From Mesobacillus subterraneus (GTDB taxonomy: Bacteria; Bacillota; Bacilli; Bacillales; Cytobacillaceae): a stretch of 64,000 nt of DNA. The notes below the pieces were generated by a model. The model searched no databases, was not told the origin of the DNA, and saw only the letters and a list, made by a program, of their open reading frames with translations. The stretch lies in the NCBI RefSeq assembly GCF_023715485.1, contig NZ_JAMBOF010000001.1, forward strand, positions 372,001 through 436,000, read 5' to 3'. Positions 49,864 to 59,233 of this stretch are shown here, one piece after another (position 1 is the first letter of the stretch; each line of letters starts with the position of its first letter). Position numbers and translations under genes: made by a program.

Positions 49864-51606
49864 TTATTTTTGAAATGAAAAGAACTCAGGTCTTTCAGTC
49901 TTAGCATCAAAATATACAAGCATATAGCTTTTGGATTTTACCAGATCTCCTGTTTTCATAAAGCGCTCAAGATCAATTGAAATGTCTTCAATCAAAGTAT
50001 GTTTGTAAAGATCCTTTTCAATTATGCGAAGCTCTGTAAAACGAGAGCCAAGTGCCTCAGGATTCTGGATGATACCGCGGTACAATTCCGATCGCTGCTG
50101 CTTGTCCGATTGAAGTTCCCACCAAGGCTTCCGTGGTTTGTATTTCATGCTGGCAAGATAATCGTACTTCATCAAGCTTTCGACTACTTCCAAGTTCGGG
50201 ATACCTTTTTCTTTCAAGAATTGGAATAGCCTCTTGAATAGATCCTCAAGCTGATGCCCGATCCTTGACCATCCTTTTTGTTCCCAATGAGAGCCGAACT
50301 CCTGGAAGAAATCGAACGGTGACGGGAATACCTTTGTGACAAGATACTCGACTGTCATGTCCATTCTATGATCATTCCAATACTTTTCAAGGACGTCTTC
50401 CACTTGTTTAATTTTAATGATGTCATTGAAATCCAGTATGTTATTTCCAAGAATCTCATATGGAGAATGATCCATATAAATATAGTCATGCTGGGCTGCT
50501 CTAAGCCTTAATCCAGTGCCGCGGAGCATCTTAAGAAATCCTAACTGCAATTCCTCAGGCCTCATCGCAAACACATCGTTAAAAGTCTTCTTAAAGGAGC
50601 TATAGTCTTCTTCAGGCAAGCCGGCTATCAAGTCTAGATGCTGGTCGATCTTGCCGCCTTCCTTGACCATTGTGACTGTGCGCTTCAGTTTTTCGAAATT
50701 CTGTTTGCGCATCACTAGTTCATTTGTATAATCATTTGTCGACTGGACGCCGATTTCAAAACGGAACAAGCCTTGAGGTGCTTCCTGGTTGAGGAACTCG
50801 ATTACTTCAGGGCGCATGATATCAGCAGTGATCTCAAATTGGAACACAGTGCCCGGCAAGTGCTCGTCAATCAAGAACCTGAACATTTCCATGGCGTAGC
50901 TTCTGCTGATATTGAAGGTCCTGTCGACGAATTTGATCGTCTTCGCGCCATTCGTCATCAAATAGCGGATATCCTCCTTGATTTTTTCCCTGTCAAAATA
51001 TCGTACCCCGACTTCAATAGAAGATAGGCAAAATTGGCAGCTGAACGGGCAGCCGCGGCTTGTTTCGATATATGTGACCCTTTTGGAAAGATGGGGAACA
51101 TCTTCTTGAAAGCGATACGGGGACGGAAGCTCCTTTAAATCCAGCTTGTTTTGCTGTGGATTCATTTGGATGCTGTCATCTTTACGGTAAGCGATGCCTG
51201 GTACAGCTGCATAATCTCCGTTGCCTTCAATTTCAGCAAGAAGCTGCTTGAATGTTTGTTCACCTTCGCCGATGACGATGAAGTCAAACTCTTCAACTTC
51301 CCGCATCCAGTCCATTACATCGTAGGTAACCTCGGGTCCTCCGATGACGATTTTGATTGCTGGATTGATCTTTTTGATCATCTTGATGACTTTAATGCTT
51401 TCTTCGATATTCCAGATATAACAGCTGAATCCTATTACATCAGGTTTCTTTTGGATCAAGTCAGTCACGATATTGATAATTGGGTCTTTTATTGTGTACT
51501 CGGTCAGTTTTGCGTCATACTCCGGATATGCATAAGCCTTCAGGTATCTGATCGCAAGATTTGTGTGTATATATTTCGCGTTGAGCGTGGTCAAGACAAT
51601 ATTCAT
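49864..51606 (-). CDS. B12-binding-domain radical SAM protein with DUF4080 C-terminus
   Basis: A 580-residue enzyme. The N-terminal cobalamin-binding Rossmann domain (1-~140) has MNIVLTTLNAKYIHTNLAIRYL and VIGGPEVTYD. The radical SAM domain (about 170-380) has the cluster motif ETSRGCPFSCQFCLSS (CxxxCxxC). A C-terminal DUF4080-type region follows (about 380-560), including LGNNILDFNDIIKIKQVEDVLEKYW and KPWWELQSDKQQ. The N-terminal domain lacks an obvious DxHxxG motif, so B12 may bind base-off differently or not at all. Class members methylate or rearrange unactivated carbons; no substrate can be assigned. Single gene, RBS AAAGGAGA. Confidence 0.9.
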   Translation of the reverse strand: MNIVLTTLNAKYIHTNLAIRYLKAYAYPEYDAKLTEYTIKDPIINIVTDLIQKKPDVIGFSCYIWNIEESIKVIKMIKKINPAIKIVIGGPEVTYDVMDWMREVEEFDFIVIGEGEQTFKQLLAEIEGNGDYAAVPGIAYRKDDSIQMNPQQNKLDLKELPSPYRFQEDVPHLSKRVTYIETSRGCPFSCQFCLSSIEVGVRYFDREKIKEDIRYLMTNGAKTIKFVDRTFNISRSYAMEMFRFLIDEHLPGTVFQFEITADIMRPEVIEFLNQEAPQGLFRFEIGVQSTNDYTNELVMRKQNFEKLKRTVTMVKEGGKIDQHLDLIAGLPEEDYSSFKKTFNDVFAMRPEELQLGFLKMLRGTGLRLRAAQHDYIYMDHSPYEILGNNILDFNDIIKIKQVEDVLEKYWNDHRMDMTVEYLVTKVFPSPFDFFQEFGSHWEQKGWSRIGHQLEDLFKRLFQFLKEKGIPNLEVVESLMKYDYLASMKYKPRKPWWELQSDKQQRSELYRGIIQNPEALGSRFTELRIIEKDLYKHTLIEDISIDLERFMKTGDLVKSKSYMLVYFDAKTERPEFFSFQK

Positions 51607-51845
51607 TATTAAATCTCCTTTATTAAAGGCTTTATTCGCACAAATTATTTACTCCGGCTACTATTGCTTGGTGCTTTATTAAAAGTCATCTGACCGATGG
51701 AAGCAATAGAAATCGTAAAAATCGATAATGTTTGCGAAAAAAGCCATGTGAAAATCCAACTGCAAATCAACTTTTAATTATACTTCAGTTTAGACAAAAA
51801 AGACAGATGAAATCCTTCCCCCAGAGGTGCCAGGAATTAAACGAG
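51607..51845. other. Intergenic region without identifiable features
   Basis: Upstream of the radical SAM gene. A weak resemblance to the ~35-bp dispersed repeat (GAAGCAATAGAAATC...TTTGCGAAAAAAGCC, 51697-51745) is the only pattern seen; no ORF with an RBS. Confidence 0.4.
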
Positions 51846-51875
51846 CAAAAGAGCCATCCTTATGAATGGCTCTTG
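51846..51875 (-). terminator. Terminator of the acyltransferase gene
   Basis: AAGAGCCAT / ATGGCTCTT stem; on the minus strand followed by TTTGC. Confidence 0.78.
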
Positions 51876-51924
51876 TTTTGTTTCACCCTGTTCTTCTCTA
51901 ATCGTTACCAATTTCAAGATATAA

Positions 51925-52968
51925 TTAATCGCTCAAAAGCTTCCTGCGGTAAAATCGTAGGATTGCCGCAAATCTGGTTTTAAGGCGGTTGATTCTGGAC
52001 GTTTTAAATTCGATTAACGGTTGTGCAAATGCTGCTGCATATTTGCTTGATAGCAAGAAAGTCAACAGAAGGGCAATCATTGCCAGCAAAAGAAAGCGTT
52101 CAGGACTTTGGAAAAAGTTCTGTACTTCGCTTTCACGGAAGGTGCGTACAAAAAATCCGTGCAGCAGGTATACGTAAAGCGTGTTTTTTCCCAGGTCAGT
52201 AAAAAAGTATTGTTTTTTTGGAACAATCGTCAAGAAACTGAAAACCATTAACAGGCTTAATAAATAAAAACCCAGGCGAGTGAACATGCTTGAAATGGAT
52301 GCCGCCTCCATAGCAGAGTATGGTTTTGACCCAAGGAGCCATTTGTAATCAATTTCAGGAATAAAGTAGAACCCAAGGAACACAACAGCAAAAGCTATTA
52401 ATGCACCGAATTTAAATGCAGGCCTTGTCAGTACCTTGATATGGTCCTTTGTCAGATGGTATCCAAGAAGGAACAAGGGGAAGAACACGAATGTTCGAGA
52501 AAGGCTTAAATAATTGGAAACCCAATCAAAATACCCCACTCCTAGTCCCAATCCAAAGGCAACCAGCAGGCCTGTTGTCGCGCTGAACCTTGAAAAAACG
52601 ATCAGCATGATGTTCCAGCAGAATACACTGATCAAGAACCAAAGCGACCAATGCGGATTCAAGGGATCGACAGTAAAGGTTGACTTGCTATAGAGAAAAT
52701 AATAGAAAATGGAATAGATCAATTGAAATATCAAATATGGAAGTATTAATTTTCTCGCGATTTTCAGGACATAGCCTTTTTTGTTAAAGCCTCTTGCAAA
52801 GAATCCTGATACGAGTATAAAGGCCGGCATATGAAAAGTGTAAATAACTTTATATATATTGTAGATCATTTCATTATCTTCTATAAAAGAGCGGAGAAGA
52901 TGGCCAAATACCACGAAAAAAATCAATATGAACTTGGCATTGTCAAAGTAGTAATCTCGTTGTTTCAT
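51925..52968 (-). CDS. Membrane acyltransferase (Acyltransferase 3 family, YkrP/YcsO-like)
   Basis: A 347-residue protein with about ten membrane segments. The catalytic His lies in the first segment: DYYFDNAKFILIFFVVFGHLL; HMPAFILVSGFFARG and the late LGKNTLYVYLLHGFFVR are the other family landmarks. Members O-acylate (mostly acetylate) extracytoplasmic sugars or lipids. No polysaccharide genes are adjacent, so the acceptor is unknown. The RBS on the minus strand is AGGGAGG. Confidence 0.9.
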   Translation of the reverse strand: MKQRDYYFDNAKFILIFFVVFGHLLRSFIEDNEMIYNIYKVIYTFHMPAFILVSGFFARGFNKKGYVLKIARKLILPYLIFQLIYSIFYYFLYSKSTFTVDPLNPHWSLWFLISVFCWNIMLIVFSRFSATTGLLVAFGLGLGVGYFDWVSNYLSLSRTFVFFPLFLLGYHLTKDHIKVLTRPAFKFGALIAFAVVFLGFYFIPEIDYKWLLGSKPYSAMEAASISSMFTRLGFYLLSLLMVFSFLTIVPKKQYFFTDLGKNTLYVYLLHGFFVRTFRESEVQNFFQSPERFLLLAMIALLLTFLLSSKYAAAFAQPLIEFKTSRINRLKTRFAAILRFYRRKLLSD

Positions 52969-53282
52969 AATTCCTCCCTTAATAAGAGACCCCCGAAAAA
53001 CACTATAAACCTTTTACCCTTTTTTCCCCATATAAAAACTATGCTAATTGCTCAAATATAAGGAACCTATTCCTTTAAAAGGAATTTCATCATCTGTATT
53101 AATACAAAAAACACACTGTTATATAAAAGAAATCCATTAAAATATACGGCTTAATGGAATAATTTTTGGGTGTGTTCCAGTAAAAAAGTTTAAATGTTTG
53201 ATTTATGTCACAGATAAAGTTTCCAAAAGTATTTAAAATTATAAGTGGGGAATGTTGATATTCAATTACCTTAGCAACCAAA
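52969..53282. other. AT-rich divergent control region
   Basis: Between the acyltransferase (minus) and the oxidoreductase operon (plus). Contains an inverted repeat CCATTAA (53133-53139) / TTAATGG (53151-53157). No Rex, Fnr or riboswitch signature is convincing. Promoters are probably here but ambiguous in such AT-rich DNA. Confidence 0.4.
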
Positions 53283-53297
53283 ATGGGGAGGGAGAAT

Positions 53298-54311
53298 ATG
53301 TCTATCTTACCGAAAAAGAATGAATTGGGATTTTATGAGATAAGACTTGAATCAATTGGAGGGCTAGGTGCGAACCTTGCTGGAAAAATGCTTGCCGAAG
53401 CAGGAGTGCTTGGACTAGGCTTGAACGGCTCGAACTTTTCTTCATATGGATCAGAGAAAAAAGGCTCGCCTGTTAAAAGCTTCGTGCGTTTTTGCGAGCC
53501 TGAAACTGAAATCAGGGTCCACAGCCCGATAGAAGAGCCGCATGTTGTTGGTGTTTTCCATGAGGCACTTTATAAAATGGTGGATGTTGTAAGCGGTCTT
53601 AGACCAGATGGAATCCTGCTCGTAAATTCAACGAGGGATTTCGATGATATCAAAAAGGATCTGCACCTTGAATATGGGACACTTGCGATTGTGGATGCAC
53701 TTTCAATCGCAGTGGAAGAAAAAACGAAAGTAAATACAGCGATGCTGGGAGCTTTATATCGCATCGTTGACTTCCTTGATCCTGAAGCGATGAAAAACGT
53801 TATCCGCAAAACATTCGAAAAGAAATATCCTCATTTCGTAGAACCGAATATAAGGACCTTTGAGCGAGGATACAATGAAGTTCAATTCAAGACATACGCA
53901 ATGGAAGAAGGAGCGCAAGGCAAGGAATTCAAACGTCCTGCACCTATGCTCGGATATGAAACACAGGAAATAGGCGGAGTCATCACCGCTCAGGCAAATA
54001 GTATCCTAAAAGATTTAAGCGGTTCCAGACAGGGATTCCTGCCTAAATTTGTCCAGGAGGAATGCATTAACTGTGCTGCATGTGACACTGCATGTCCAGA
54101 CTATTGCTTTGTGTGGGAAGAAGGAGAAGACAAACGAGGCAGAAAGCAAATGTTCCTCAAAGGAATCGATTATCAATATTGCAAGGGCTGCCTTAAGTGT
54201 GTCGAAGCTTGCCCGACTACGGCATTAAGCGAGCTAAGGGAAATGATTGGCTACGCTGACGAAAACAGAGTGAAACATAACTATCCTTATGTGACTGGAG
54301 GGGTTTCTTGA
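53298..54311 (+). CDS. 2-oxoacid:ferredoxin oxidoreductase, fused gamma and 2[4Fe-4S] subunits
   Basis: A 337-residue protein. The gamma domain (1-~190) has the glycine-rich LESIGGLGANLAGKMLAEAG and SYGSEKKGSPVKSFVR. The C-terminal ferredoxin-like domain (about 255-320) has two cluster motifs, ECINCAACDTACPDYCF and YCKGCLKCVEACPTTAL. Together with the next gene it forms a pyruvate- or 2-oxoacid:ferredoxin oxidoreductase, cleaving a 2-oxoacid with CoA to acyl-CoA and CO2 and passing electrons to ferredoxin. The ATG at 53298 follows GGGAGGGAG. It overlaps the next gene's start. Substrate (pyruvate versus others) is not fixed by sequence. Confidence 0.9.
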   Translation: MSILPKKNELGFYEIRLESIGGLGANLAGKMLAEAGVLGLGLNGSNFSSYGSEKKGSPVKSFVRFCEPETEIRVHSPIEEPHVVGVFHEALYKMVDVVSGLRPDGILLVNSTRDFDDIKKDLHLEYGTLAIVDALSIAVEEKTKVNTAMLGALYRIVDFLDPEAMKNVIRKTFEKKYPHFVEPNIRTFERGYNEVQFKTYAMEEGAQGKEFKRPAPMLGYETQEIGGVITAQANSILKDLSGSRQGFLPKFVQEECINCAACDTACPDYCFVWEEGEDKRGRKQMFLKGIDYQYCKGCLKCVEACPTTALSELREMIGYADENRVKHNYPYVTGGVS

Positions 54312-56605
54312 TGTCCATTTTAGAAGAAAACTTAAAAACAATGAGTGCAGCCGAGCAGGTCACGACCTTTGAATCAGGAAATGAAATGGCTGCAATGGCT
54401 GCAGCACAGATAAACTACCATATCATGGGCTATTTTCCTATCACCCCTTCCACTGAAATCGCCCAGTATTTGGATCTGATGAAATCAAGAGGAGAGCATG
54501 ATATCAAGCTGATCCCAGCCGATGGAGAACATGGCTCAGCTGGTATCTGTTACGGGGCGGCTGCAACAGGTGCGCGCGTGTTCAATGCTACGAGTGCGAA
54601 CGGCTTGATGTATATGCTTGAACAGCTGCCTGTTCAATCAGGAACACGATATCCGATGGTCATGAACCTTGTAACCAGATCCATCAGCGGACCTCTTGAT
54701 ATCCGCGGCGATCATTCAGACTTGTATTTCGCCTTGAATACGGGATGGGTGATTTTAACAGCCAGGACACCTCAGGCGGTTTACGATATGAATATTATGG
54801 CACTGAAGATTGCTGAGCATTCTGATGTCCGCCTTCCGGTCATGGTGGCTTATGATGGGTTCTTCACATCCCACCAAAAGCGTAAGGTCAATTTCTTCAA
54901 GGATAGAGCAGTAGTCCAGAAGTTTGTTGGGGAAGCTCCAACTGAATATAATTTCGCAAGGGATCCTAAGAAGCCGTTGACAATCGGGGCGCATATGAAT
55001 GGCGATGACTTGATCAACAACCACTTCCAGCAATCTGAAGCGATGTATAAAGCGAAGGATGTTTATAAAGAAGTGGCGGCTGAATATGCAAAACTATCGG
55101 GGCGAAGCTATGATATTCTTGATCTTTACAAAATGGAGGATGCAGAGGTAGCACTGTTCTTATTGAATTCGGCTGCCGAGTCTGCAAAGGATGTCGTCGA
55201 TCGTCTTCGCGAAAAAGGAATTAAGGCTGGTATCATCAGCCCTAACATTATTCGTCCATTCCCTGCACAGGAAATCAGGGAAGCTCTCGCAAATGTCAAG
55301 TCACTGCTTGTGGGTGAGCGCGCTGACTCTTACGGCGGACATGGTCCAAATCTGACGCATGAAATTAAGTCAGTGCTTCAGGATGACAAAAATAATGCGA
55401 CGATCGTCCAGAGCAGGGTATTTGGGCTTGGCGGAAAGGACTTCTATGCAGATGACGCAGAAGCATTTTTCGCTTTGGCGATTAAAGCAATGGAAGAAGG
55501 CTATGCAGAGAAGCCATTCGATTACTATGGCCATGTAGCTGGTGATCCTGAAAAAACGTTAAAGCAGGTCATTGAGCCTCAGCAGGGAGATATTTACAAA
55601 TCAGGACTTATCCAAGTAACTCGTGATGAAGAAAAAAATAAACTGAATGTCAAAATCCCGCCGCTGCGGGCATTGACTTCTAAGCCGAAGCGTATTGCAT
55701 CTGGCCATGGTGCTTGTCCGGGCTGCGGCATTTTCGGCGGCCTTGAATTATTCTTTAAAGGCATTGAAGGGGACCTGGTTATCCTGTTCCAGACAGGCTG
55801 CGCTTATGTGGTAACAACAGCGTATCCACACACATCTCATAAGCAGACAACGATCCACAATCTGTTCCAGAACGGCGCCGCAACATTATCAGGAACGCTT
55901 GAAGCCTTCCTTGAACTGAAGCGCAGAGGTGAAATAGAAATTTCTGCAGATGCGACATTCGTTATGGTAACAGGAGACGGCGGCATGGATATCGGTATGG
56001 GATCAGCAATAGGTACTGCACTTCGCGGCCACAAACTGATCATGCTGGAGTATGATAACGAGGGTTATATGAACACAGGCTCCCAGCTTTCATATTCCAC
56101 TCCATTTGGTCATATGACCAGTACTTCGAATGTGGGCAAAGCGCAACAGGGTAAGGCTTTCCACCATAAGGATACAGCCCAGATCATGGCTTCTACGAAT
56201 ATTCCTTATGTATTCACAGGAACAGAAGCGTTCCCGCAGGACCTTGTCAAAAAGGCAGCAAAGGCACAATGGTATGCGCAAAACGTCGGTACCGTATATG
56301 GCAAGCTGCTGATTACTTGCCCGCTTAACTGGAAGTCTGATGACCGCTATGGCCAGACAATTGTCGAAGCGGCAGTTAATTCAAACTTCTTCCCGCTTTA
56401 TGAAGTTGAAGAAGGCATCACGAACATCACGTACGATCCAGAAGCAAAGAATAAAAAAATTCCTTTAGCAGAATGGCTGAAATTCATGGGTAAGACCAAG
56501 CATTTGCTAAAAGAAGAAAATAAGGATATGCTTGCTGAATTTGAAAAAGAAGTCGAAAGAAGATGGCAGCGTCTAAAAGCAAAGCATGAAAGTGAATACC
56601 TGTAA
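54311..56605 (+). CDS. 2-oxoacid:ferredoxin oxidoreductase, fused alpha and beta subunits
   Basis: A 764-residue fusion. The alpha part (about 15-420) has GNEMAAMAAAQINYHIMGYFPITPSTEIAQ and the pyrimidine-binding acidic residue in IPADGEHGSAGICYGA. The beta part (about 455-740) has HGACPGCGIFGGLELFF and the TPP/Mg motif GDGGMDIGMGSAIGT...EYDNEGYMNTG. Cys residues of CPGCG and a later CAYVV can bind the proximal cluster. Start: ATG at 54311 after GGAGGGG, sharing one base with the previous stop, so the two are translated together. Such enzymes imply ferredoxin-linked carbon metabolism under low oxygen. Confidence 0.9.
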   Translation: MSILEENLKTMSAAEQVTTFESGNEMAAMAAAQINYHIMGYFPITPSTEIAQYLDLMKSRGEHDIKLIPADGEHGSAGICYGAAATGARVFNATSANGLMYMLEQLPVQSGTRYPMVMNLVTRSISGPLDIRGDHSDLYFALNTGWVILTARTPQAVYDMNIMALKIAEHSDVRLPVMVAYDGFFTSHQKRKVNFFKDRAVVQKFVGEAPTEYNFARDPKKPLTIGAHMNGDDLINNHFQQSEAMYKAKDVYKEVAAEYAKLSGRSYDILDLYKMEDAEVALFLLNSAAESAKDVVDRLREKGIKAGIISPNIIRPFPAQEIREALANVKSLLVGERADSYGGHGPNLTHEIKSVLQDDKNNATIVQSRVFGLGGKDFYADDAEAFFALAIKAMEEGYAEKPFDYYGHVAGDPEKTLKQVIEPQQGDIYKSGLIQVTRDEEKNKLNVKIPPLRALTSKPKRIASGHGACPGCGIFGGLELFFKGIEGDLVILFQTGCAYVVTTAYPHTSHKQTTIHNLFQNGAATLSGTLEAFLELKRRGEIEISADATFVMVTGDGGMDIGMGSAIGTALRGHKLIMLEYDNEGYMNTGSQLSYSTPFGHMTSTSNVGKAQQGKAFHHKDTAQIMASTNIPYVFTGTEAFPQDLVKKAAKAQWYAQNVGTVYGKLLITCPLNWKSDDRYGQTIVEAAVNSNFFPLYEVEEGITNITYDPEAKNKKIPLAEWLKFMGKTKHLLKEENKDMLAEFEKEVERRWQRLKAKHESEYL

Positions 56606-56615
56606 GACCACAACC

Positions 56616-56643
56616 GAGAAGCCAGGTAATCTGGCTTCTTTTT
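56616..56643 (+). terminator. Terminator of the oxidoreductase operon
   Basis: GAGAAGCCAG / CTGGCTTCTT stem with Ts. Confidence 0.87.
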
Positions 56644-56803
56644 CTGTGAAACTTGAAATAATATTTAAATTTTTGTGTCAAACTGCAAAACTATCACTTA
56701 TAGCTAGCGGAAAGTTTCAGGAAAATACCTCTGTTTTAAAGGGATTTTCTCCATTAATGTAGAAAGTACTAGAAAAATGGGAATCCGACAAGGAGGCTTT
56801 CTG

Positions 56804-58384
56804 GTGAATAGTGCTAACAACGTAGACGAACTAGGGGCACTCAAAGAGAAAATAGCCGCTTTAGAACGTGAAAATTCCTCTTTAAAAGAGATGATCGCTA
56901 ACAATCAGCCAGGGGCTTCTGATTGCTTTCTTCCAGTGGAACCTGCTGCTGGCCCTGACAATGAGTTTGAAAAAAGATTCATAGAGAATGAGGGGCTTCT
57001 AAAGAATTTGTTTCTCGAAACCCTTGATGGAATCGTTTTTTGGGGTAAGTGTGGAAAAATCTTTGCTGCCAATGATGCGACCTGTAAGATATTAGGAGTT
57101 ACTCTTGAAGACTTGCTACAATACAAAATCTCTGATTTCATTTACCAAAAAGATGAGAAATATAGTGCCATGAAACAAATAATCAGTGAAAAAGGTGCGC
57201 TTCGCGAGGAGACCATCTTTTTGCTGCCGAATGGCAAGAAGAAACTGCTTGAGTTTACTGTAAAGCTTAATGCGGGCGCAGGCTACCATATGACGATCGT
57301 ACGTGATGTCAGTGAACGTCATCGTATGGAGAAGGAGCTGCGGAAAAGCGAGGAAAGGTTCAGGAAAATTTTCGAGGGATCCATTGAGGGAATGATCCTT
57401 TGGGATGATGATTGCCATAACTATGAAATTAACCCATCAGGAATGGCAAAATTGGAATTGAAGCCTAAAGACCTGAGGGAGAGGAACTTCCGGAAGGTAT
57501 TCCTCGACCTGGGGATTAAAGAGGAATTAATTGATGAAAAAAAGGAAGCACTTCTTCGCAACGGAAGATTGGACGGCAGGATTACAGTCCCTTTTGAAGA
57601 CGGAAGGACGAAGCATTTCGAATATACGGTAAAACAGCATTTAGTAGACAATTTGAACCTCATCGTTTTCAGGAATATAACGGAAAAAGTTGAAATGGAG
57701 GCACAGCTGCGAAAATCGGATACTTTGAATATAATCGGAGAGCTCGCTGCCGGGATCGCCCATGAAATTCGCAACCCAATGACTGCGCTAAAAGGATTTA
57801 TCCAGCTGCTCGAAAGCAGTACGGGGGATGCGTACTCATTATATTTTCAGGTCATAACCACGGAACTCCAGCGAATTGACTCCATTATCAATGAGTTCCT
57901 GATCCTTGCCAAGCCTCAGGCAATAAAGTATATCCACACAGATATTTCAAAAATCATGAAGGAGACCGTTGACCTGCTCACCGCCCAGGCAGTGCTTCAT
58001 GATGTGCAATTTAATACCTATTATGCCGATGGTTTACCAGAACTGCTATGTGAACCTAATCAATTAAAAAAGGTCTTTATCAATATTATAAAAAATGGAA
58101 TTGAAGTTATGCCAAAAGGTGGTTATGTTACCGTCACAATCAGTCAGGATCCCCACAACAGGATACATATTTCCATCAAGGATGAAGGGGAAGGGATCCC
58201 TCCGGAAAAATTGAAAAAGCTAGGAGAGCCATTTTACACAACCAAGGAAAGAGGAACAGGCCTGGGTTTGATGGTCAGCTTTAAAATCATTGAAGAGCAC
58301 GGGGGAACAATTGAAGTAGAAAGTAAAATTGGGCACGGTACGACCTTTCATGTTTATCTTCCAATCAAAAATGGAGAAGTCTGA
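56804..58384 (+). CDS. Soluble PAS-domain sensor histidine kinase (sporulation-kinase-like)
   Basis: A 526-residue kinase without membrane segments. An N-terminal coiled coil (VDELGALKEKIAALERENSSLKEM) precedes PAS 1 (about 55-170) and PAS 2 (about 175-290), the latter linked by a short coiled coil. The HisKA domain has the phospho-acceptor in ELAAGIAHEIRNPMTALKGFIQLL, and the HATPase has N and G boxes IINIIKNGIEVM-type, DEGEGIP and ERGTGLGLMVS. The layout fits Kin-type phosphorelay kinases feeding Spo0F. The GTG start is chosen because AAGGAGG lies eight bases upstream; the longer ATG frame has none. No response-regulator gene is adjacent, which supports an orphan phosphorelay kinase. Confidence 0.9.
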   Translation: MNSANNVDELGALKEKIAALERENSSLKEMIANNQPGASDCFLPVEPAAGPDNEFEKRFIENEGLLKNLFLETLDGIVFWGKCGKIFAANDATCKILGVTLEDLLQYKISDFIYQKDEKYSAMKQIISEKGALREETIFLLPNGKKKLLEFTVKLNAGAGYHMTIVRDVSERHRMEKELRKSEERFRKIFEGSIEGMILWDDDCHNYEINPSGMAKLELKPKDLRERNFRKVFLDLGIKEELIDEKKEALLRNGRLDGRITVPFEDGRTKHFEYTVKQHLVDNLNLIVFRNITEKVEMEAQLRKSDTLNIIGELAAGIAHEIRNPMTALKGFIQLLESSTGDAYSLYFQVITTELQRIDSIINEFLILAKPQAIKYIHTDISKIMKETVDLLTAQAVLHDVQFNTYYADGLPELLCEPNQLKKVFINIIKNGIEVMPKGGYVTVTISQDPHNRIHISIKDEGEGIPPEKLKKLGEPFYTTKERGTGLGLMVSFKIIEEHGGTIEVESKIGHGTTFHVYLPIKNGEV

Positions 58385-58408
58385 TTGAATTAATCAATCA
58401 GGCTTTTT
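58381..58408 (+). terminator. Terminator of the kinase gene
   Basis: CTGATTGA / TCAATCAG stem (contains the stop codon), then GGCTTTTT. Confidence 0.78.
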
Positions 58409-58526
58409 CACATATCATGAAATTATGCATTTAGGCCCATTATCCACCTCAGTGAGCACTTGAAGGTGCAGACTAAATTCAAAAAAAATTAAATATGGAC
58501 TTTTAAAACAAAGGAAAATAAAGTAT

Positions 58527-58544
58527 ATTAGATATATAACTAAT
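58527..58544. promoter_or_regulatory. Possible operator of the ArsR-type regulator
   Basis: ATTAG-N8-CTAAT inverted repeat, plus a direct TTAGATATA/TTAGATGTA repeat, ~35 bp before the start. ArsR proteins commonly autoregulate at such AT-rich dyads. Confidence 0.45.
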
Positions 58545-58576
58545 TAGATGTATGTTAAATCGATGGAGGTGAATGT

Positions 58577-59161
58577 ATGCAACTGGACAGAATTGTCGCT
58601 TTTCATAAAACGATGGGGGATCCGACGAGGATAAGAATTGTGGCTTTGCTGGCAAATGGCCCGCTTCACGGCCAGGCGATCGCAGGAAAGCTGGGACTTA
58701 CTCCGCCAACTATTACTCACCATATTAAAAAACTTCGGGAAACCAATGTGATTTACGAACGCAGAGATAAAAATACGATTTATTTTCACCTGAATGAATC
58801 GGTGATTAAGCAGCAGGCAAAGACCCTGAGCCGATTGATTGAGAAAAAAGAAGGCGAGGTGGAAGCGATGATCGGACAAAATATGGAGAGGCAAAAAGTT
58901 ATCGAAAATTTTATCACAAAAGATGGTAAATTGAAGAATATCCCGGCTCAGCGGAAGAAAAAACTGATGGTTTTCGAATATATCGTCCGCGGATTAACAG
59001 CGGGGAAAAAGTATCCTGAAAAGGAACTGAACGAATATATTAAGAAGTTTCATGAAGACTATGCGACAATCAGAAGAGAATTCATCATCAACCATTACAT
59101 GTATCGTGAAAATGGAATTTACGAATTGAATCCCGAAGAAATGTGGGCAAAACCGGAATGA
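58577..59161 (+). CDS. ArsR-family regulator with DUF2087 domain
   Basis: A 194-residue two-domain protein. The N-terminal winged helix (1-~90) has KTMGDPTRIRIVALLANGPLHGQAIAGKLGLTPPTITHHIKKL. The C-terminal DUF2087 domain (about 110-190) has LKNIPAQRKKKLMVFEYIVRGL...YPEKELNEYIKKFHEDYATIRREFI. No Cys-rich metal site of the classical ArsR kind is present, so the signal is unlikely to be a thiophilic metal. DUF2087 resembles a DNA-binding-linked winged-helix-like module. RBS GGAGGTGA. Targets unknown; nearest neighbour on the other side is mtnU. Confidence 0.88.
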   Translation: MQLDRIVAFHKTMGDPTRIRIVALLANGPLHGQAIAGKLGLTPPTITHHIKKLRETNVIYERRDKNTIYFHLNESVIKQQAKTLSRLIEKKEGEVEAMIGQNMERQKVIENFITKDGKLKNIPAQRKKKLMVFEYIVRGLTAGKKYPEKELNEYIKKFHEDYATIRREFIINHYMYRENGIYELNPEEMWAKPE

Positions 59162-59178
59162 TTAATTGAATTATTATC

Positions 59179-59213
59179 ACAAAAAACCGCTCAGGTACCT
59201 GAACGGTTTTTTG
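59179..59213. terminator. Bidirectional terminator between arsR-like gene and mtnU
   Basis: AAAAAACCGCTCAGG / CCTGAACGGTTTTTT stem with one mismatch, T-runs on both strands. Confidence 0.87.
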
Positions 59214-59233
59214 TGTTTTTTTAGCGAAGAGCT

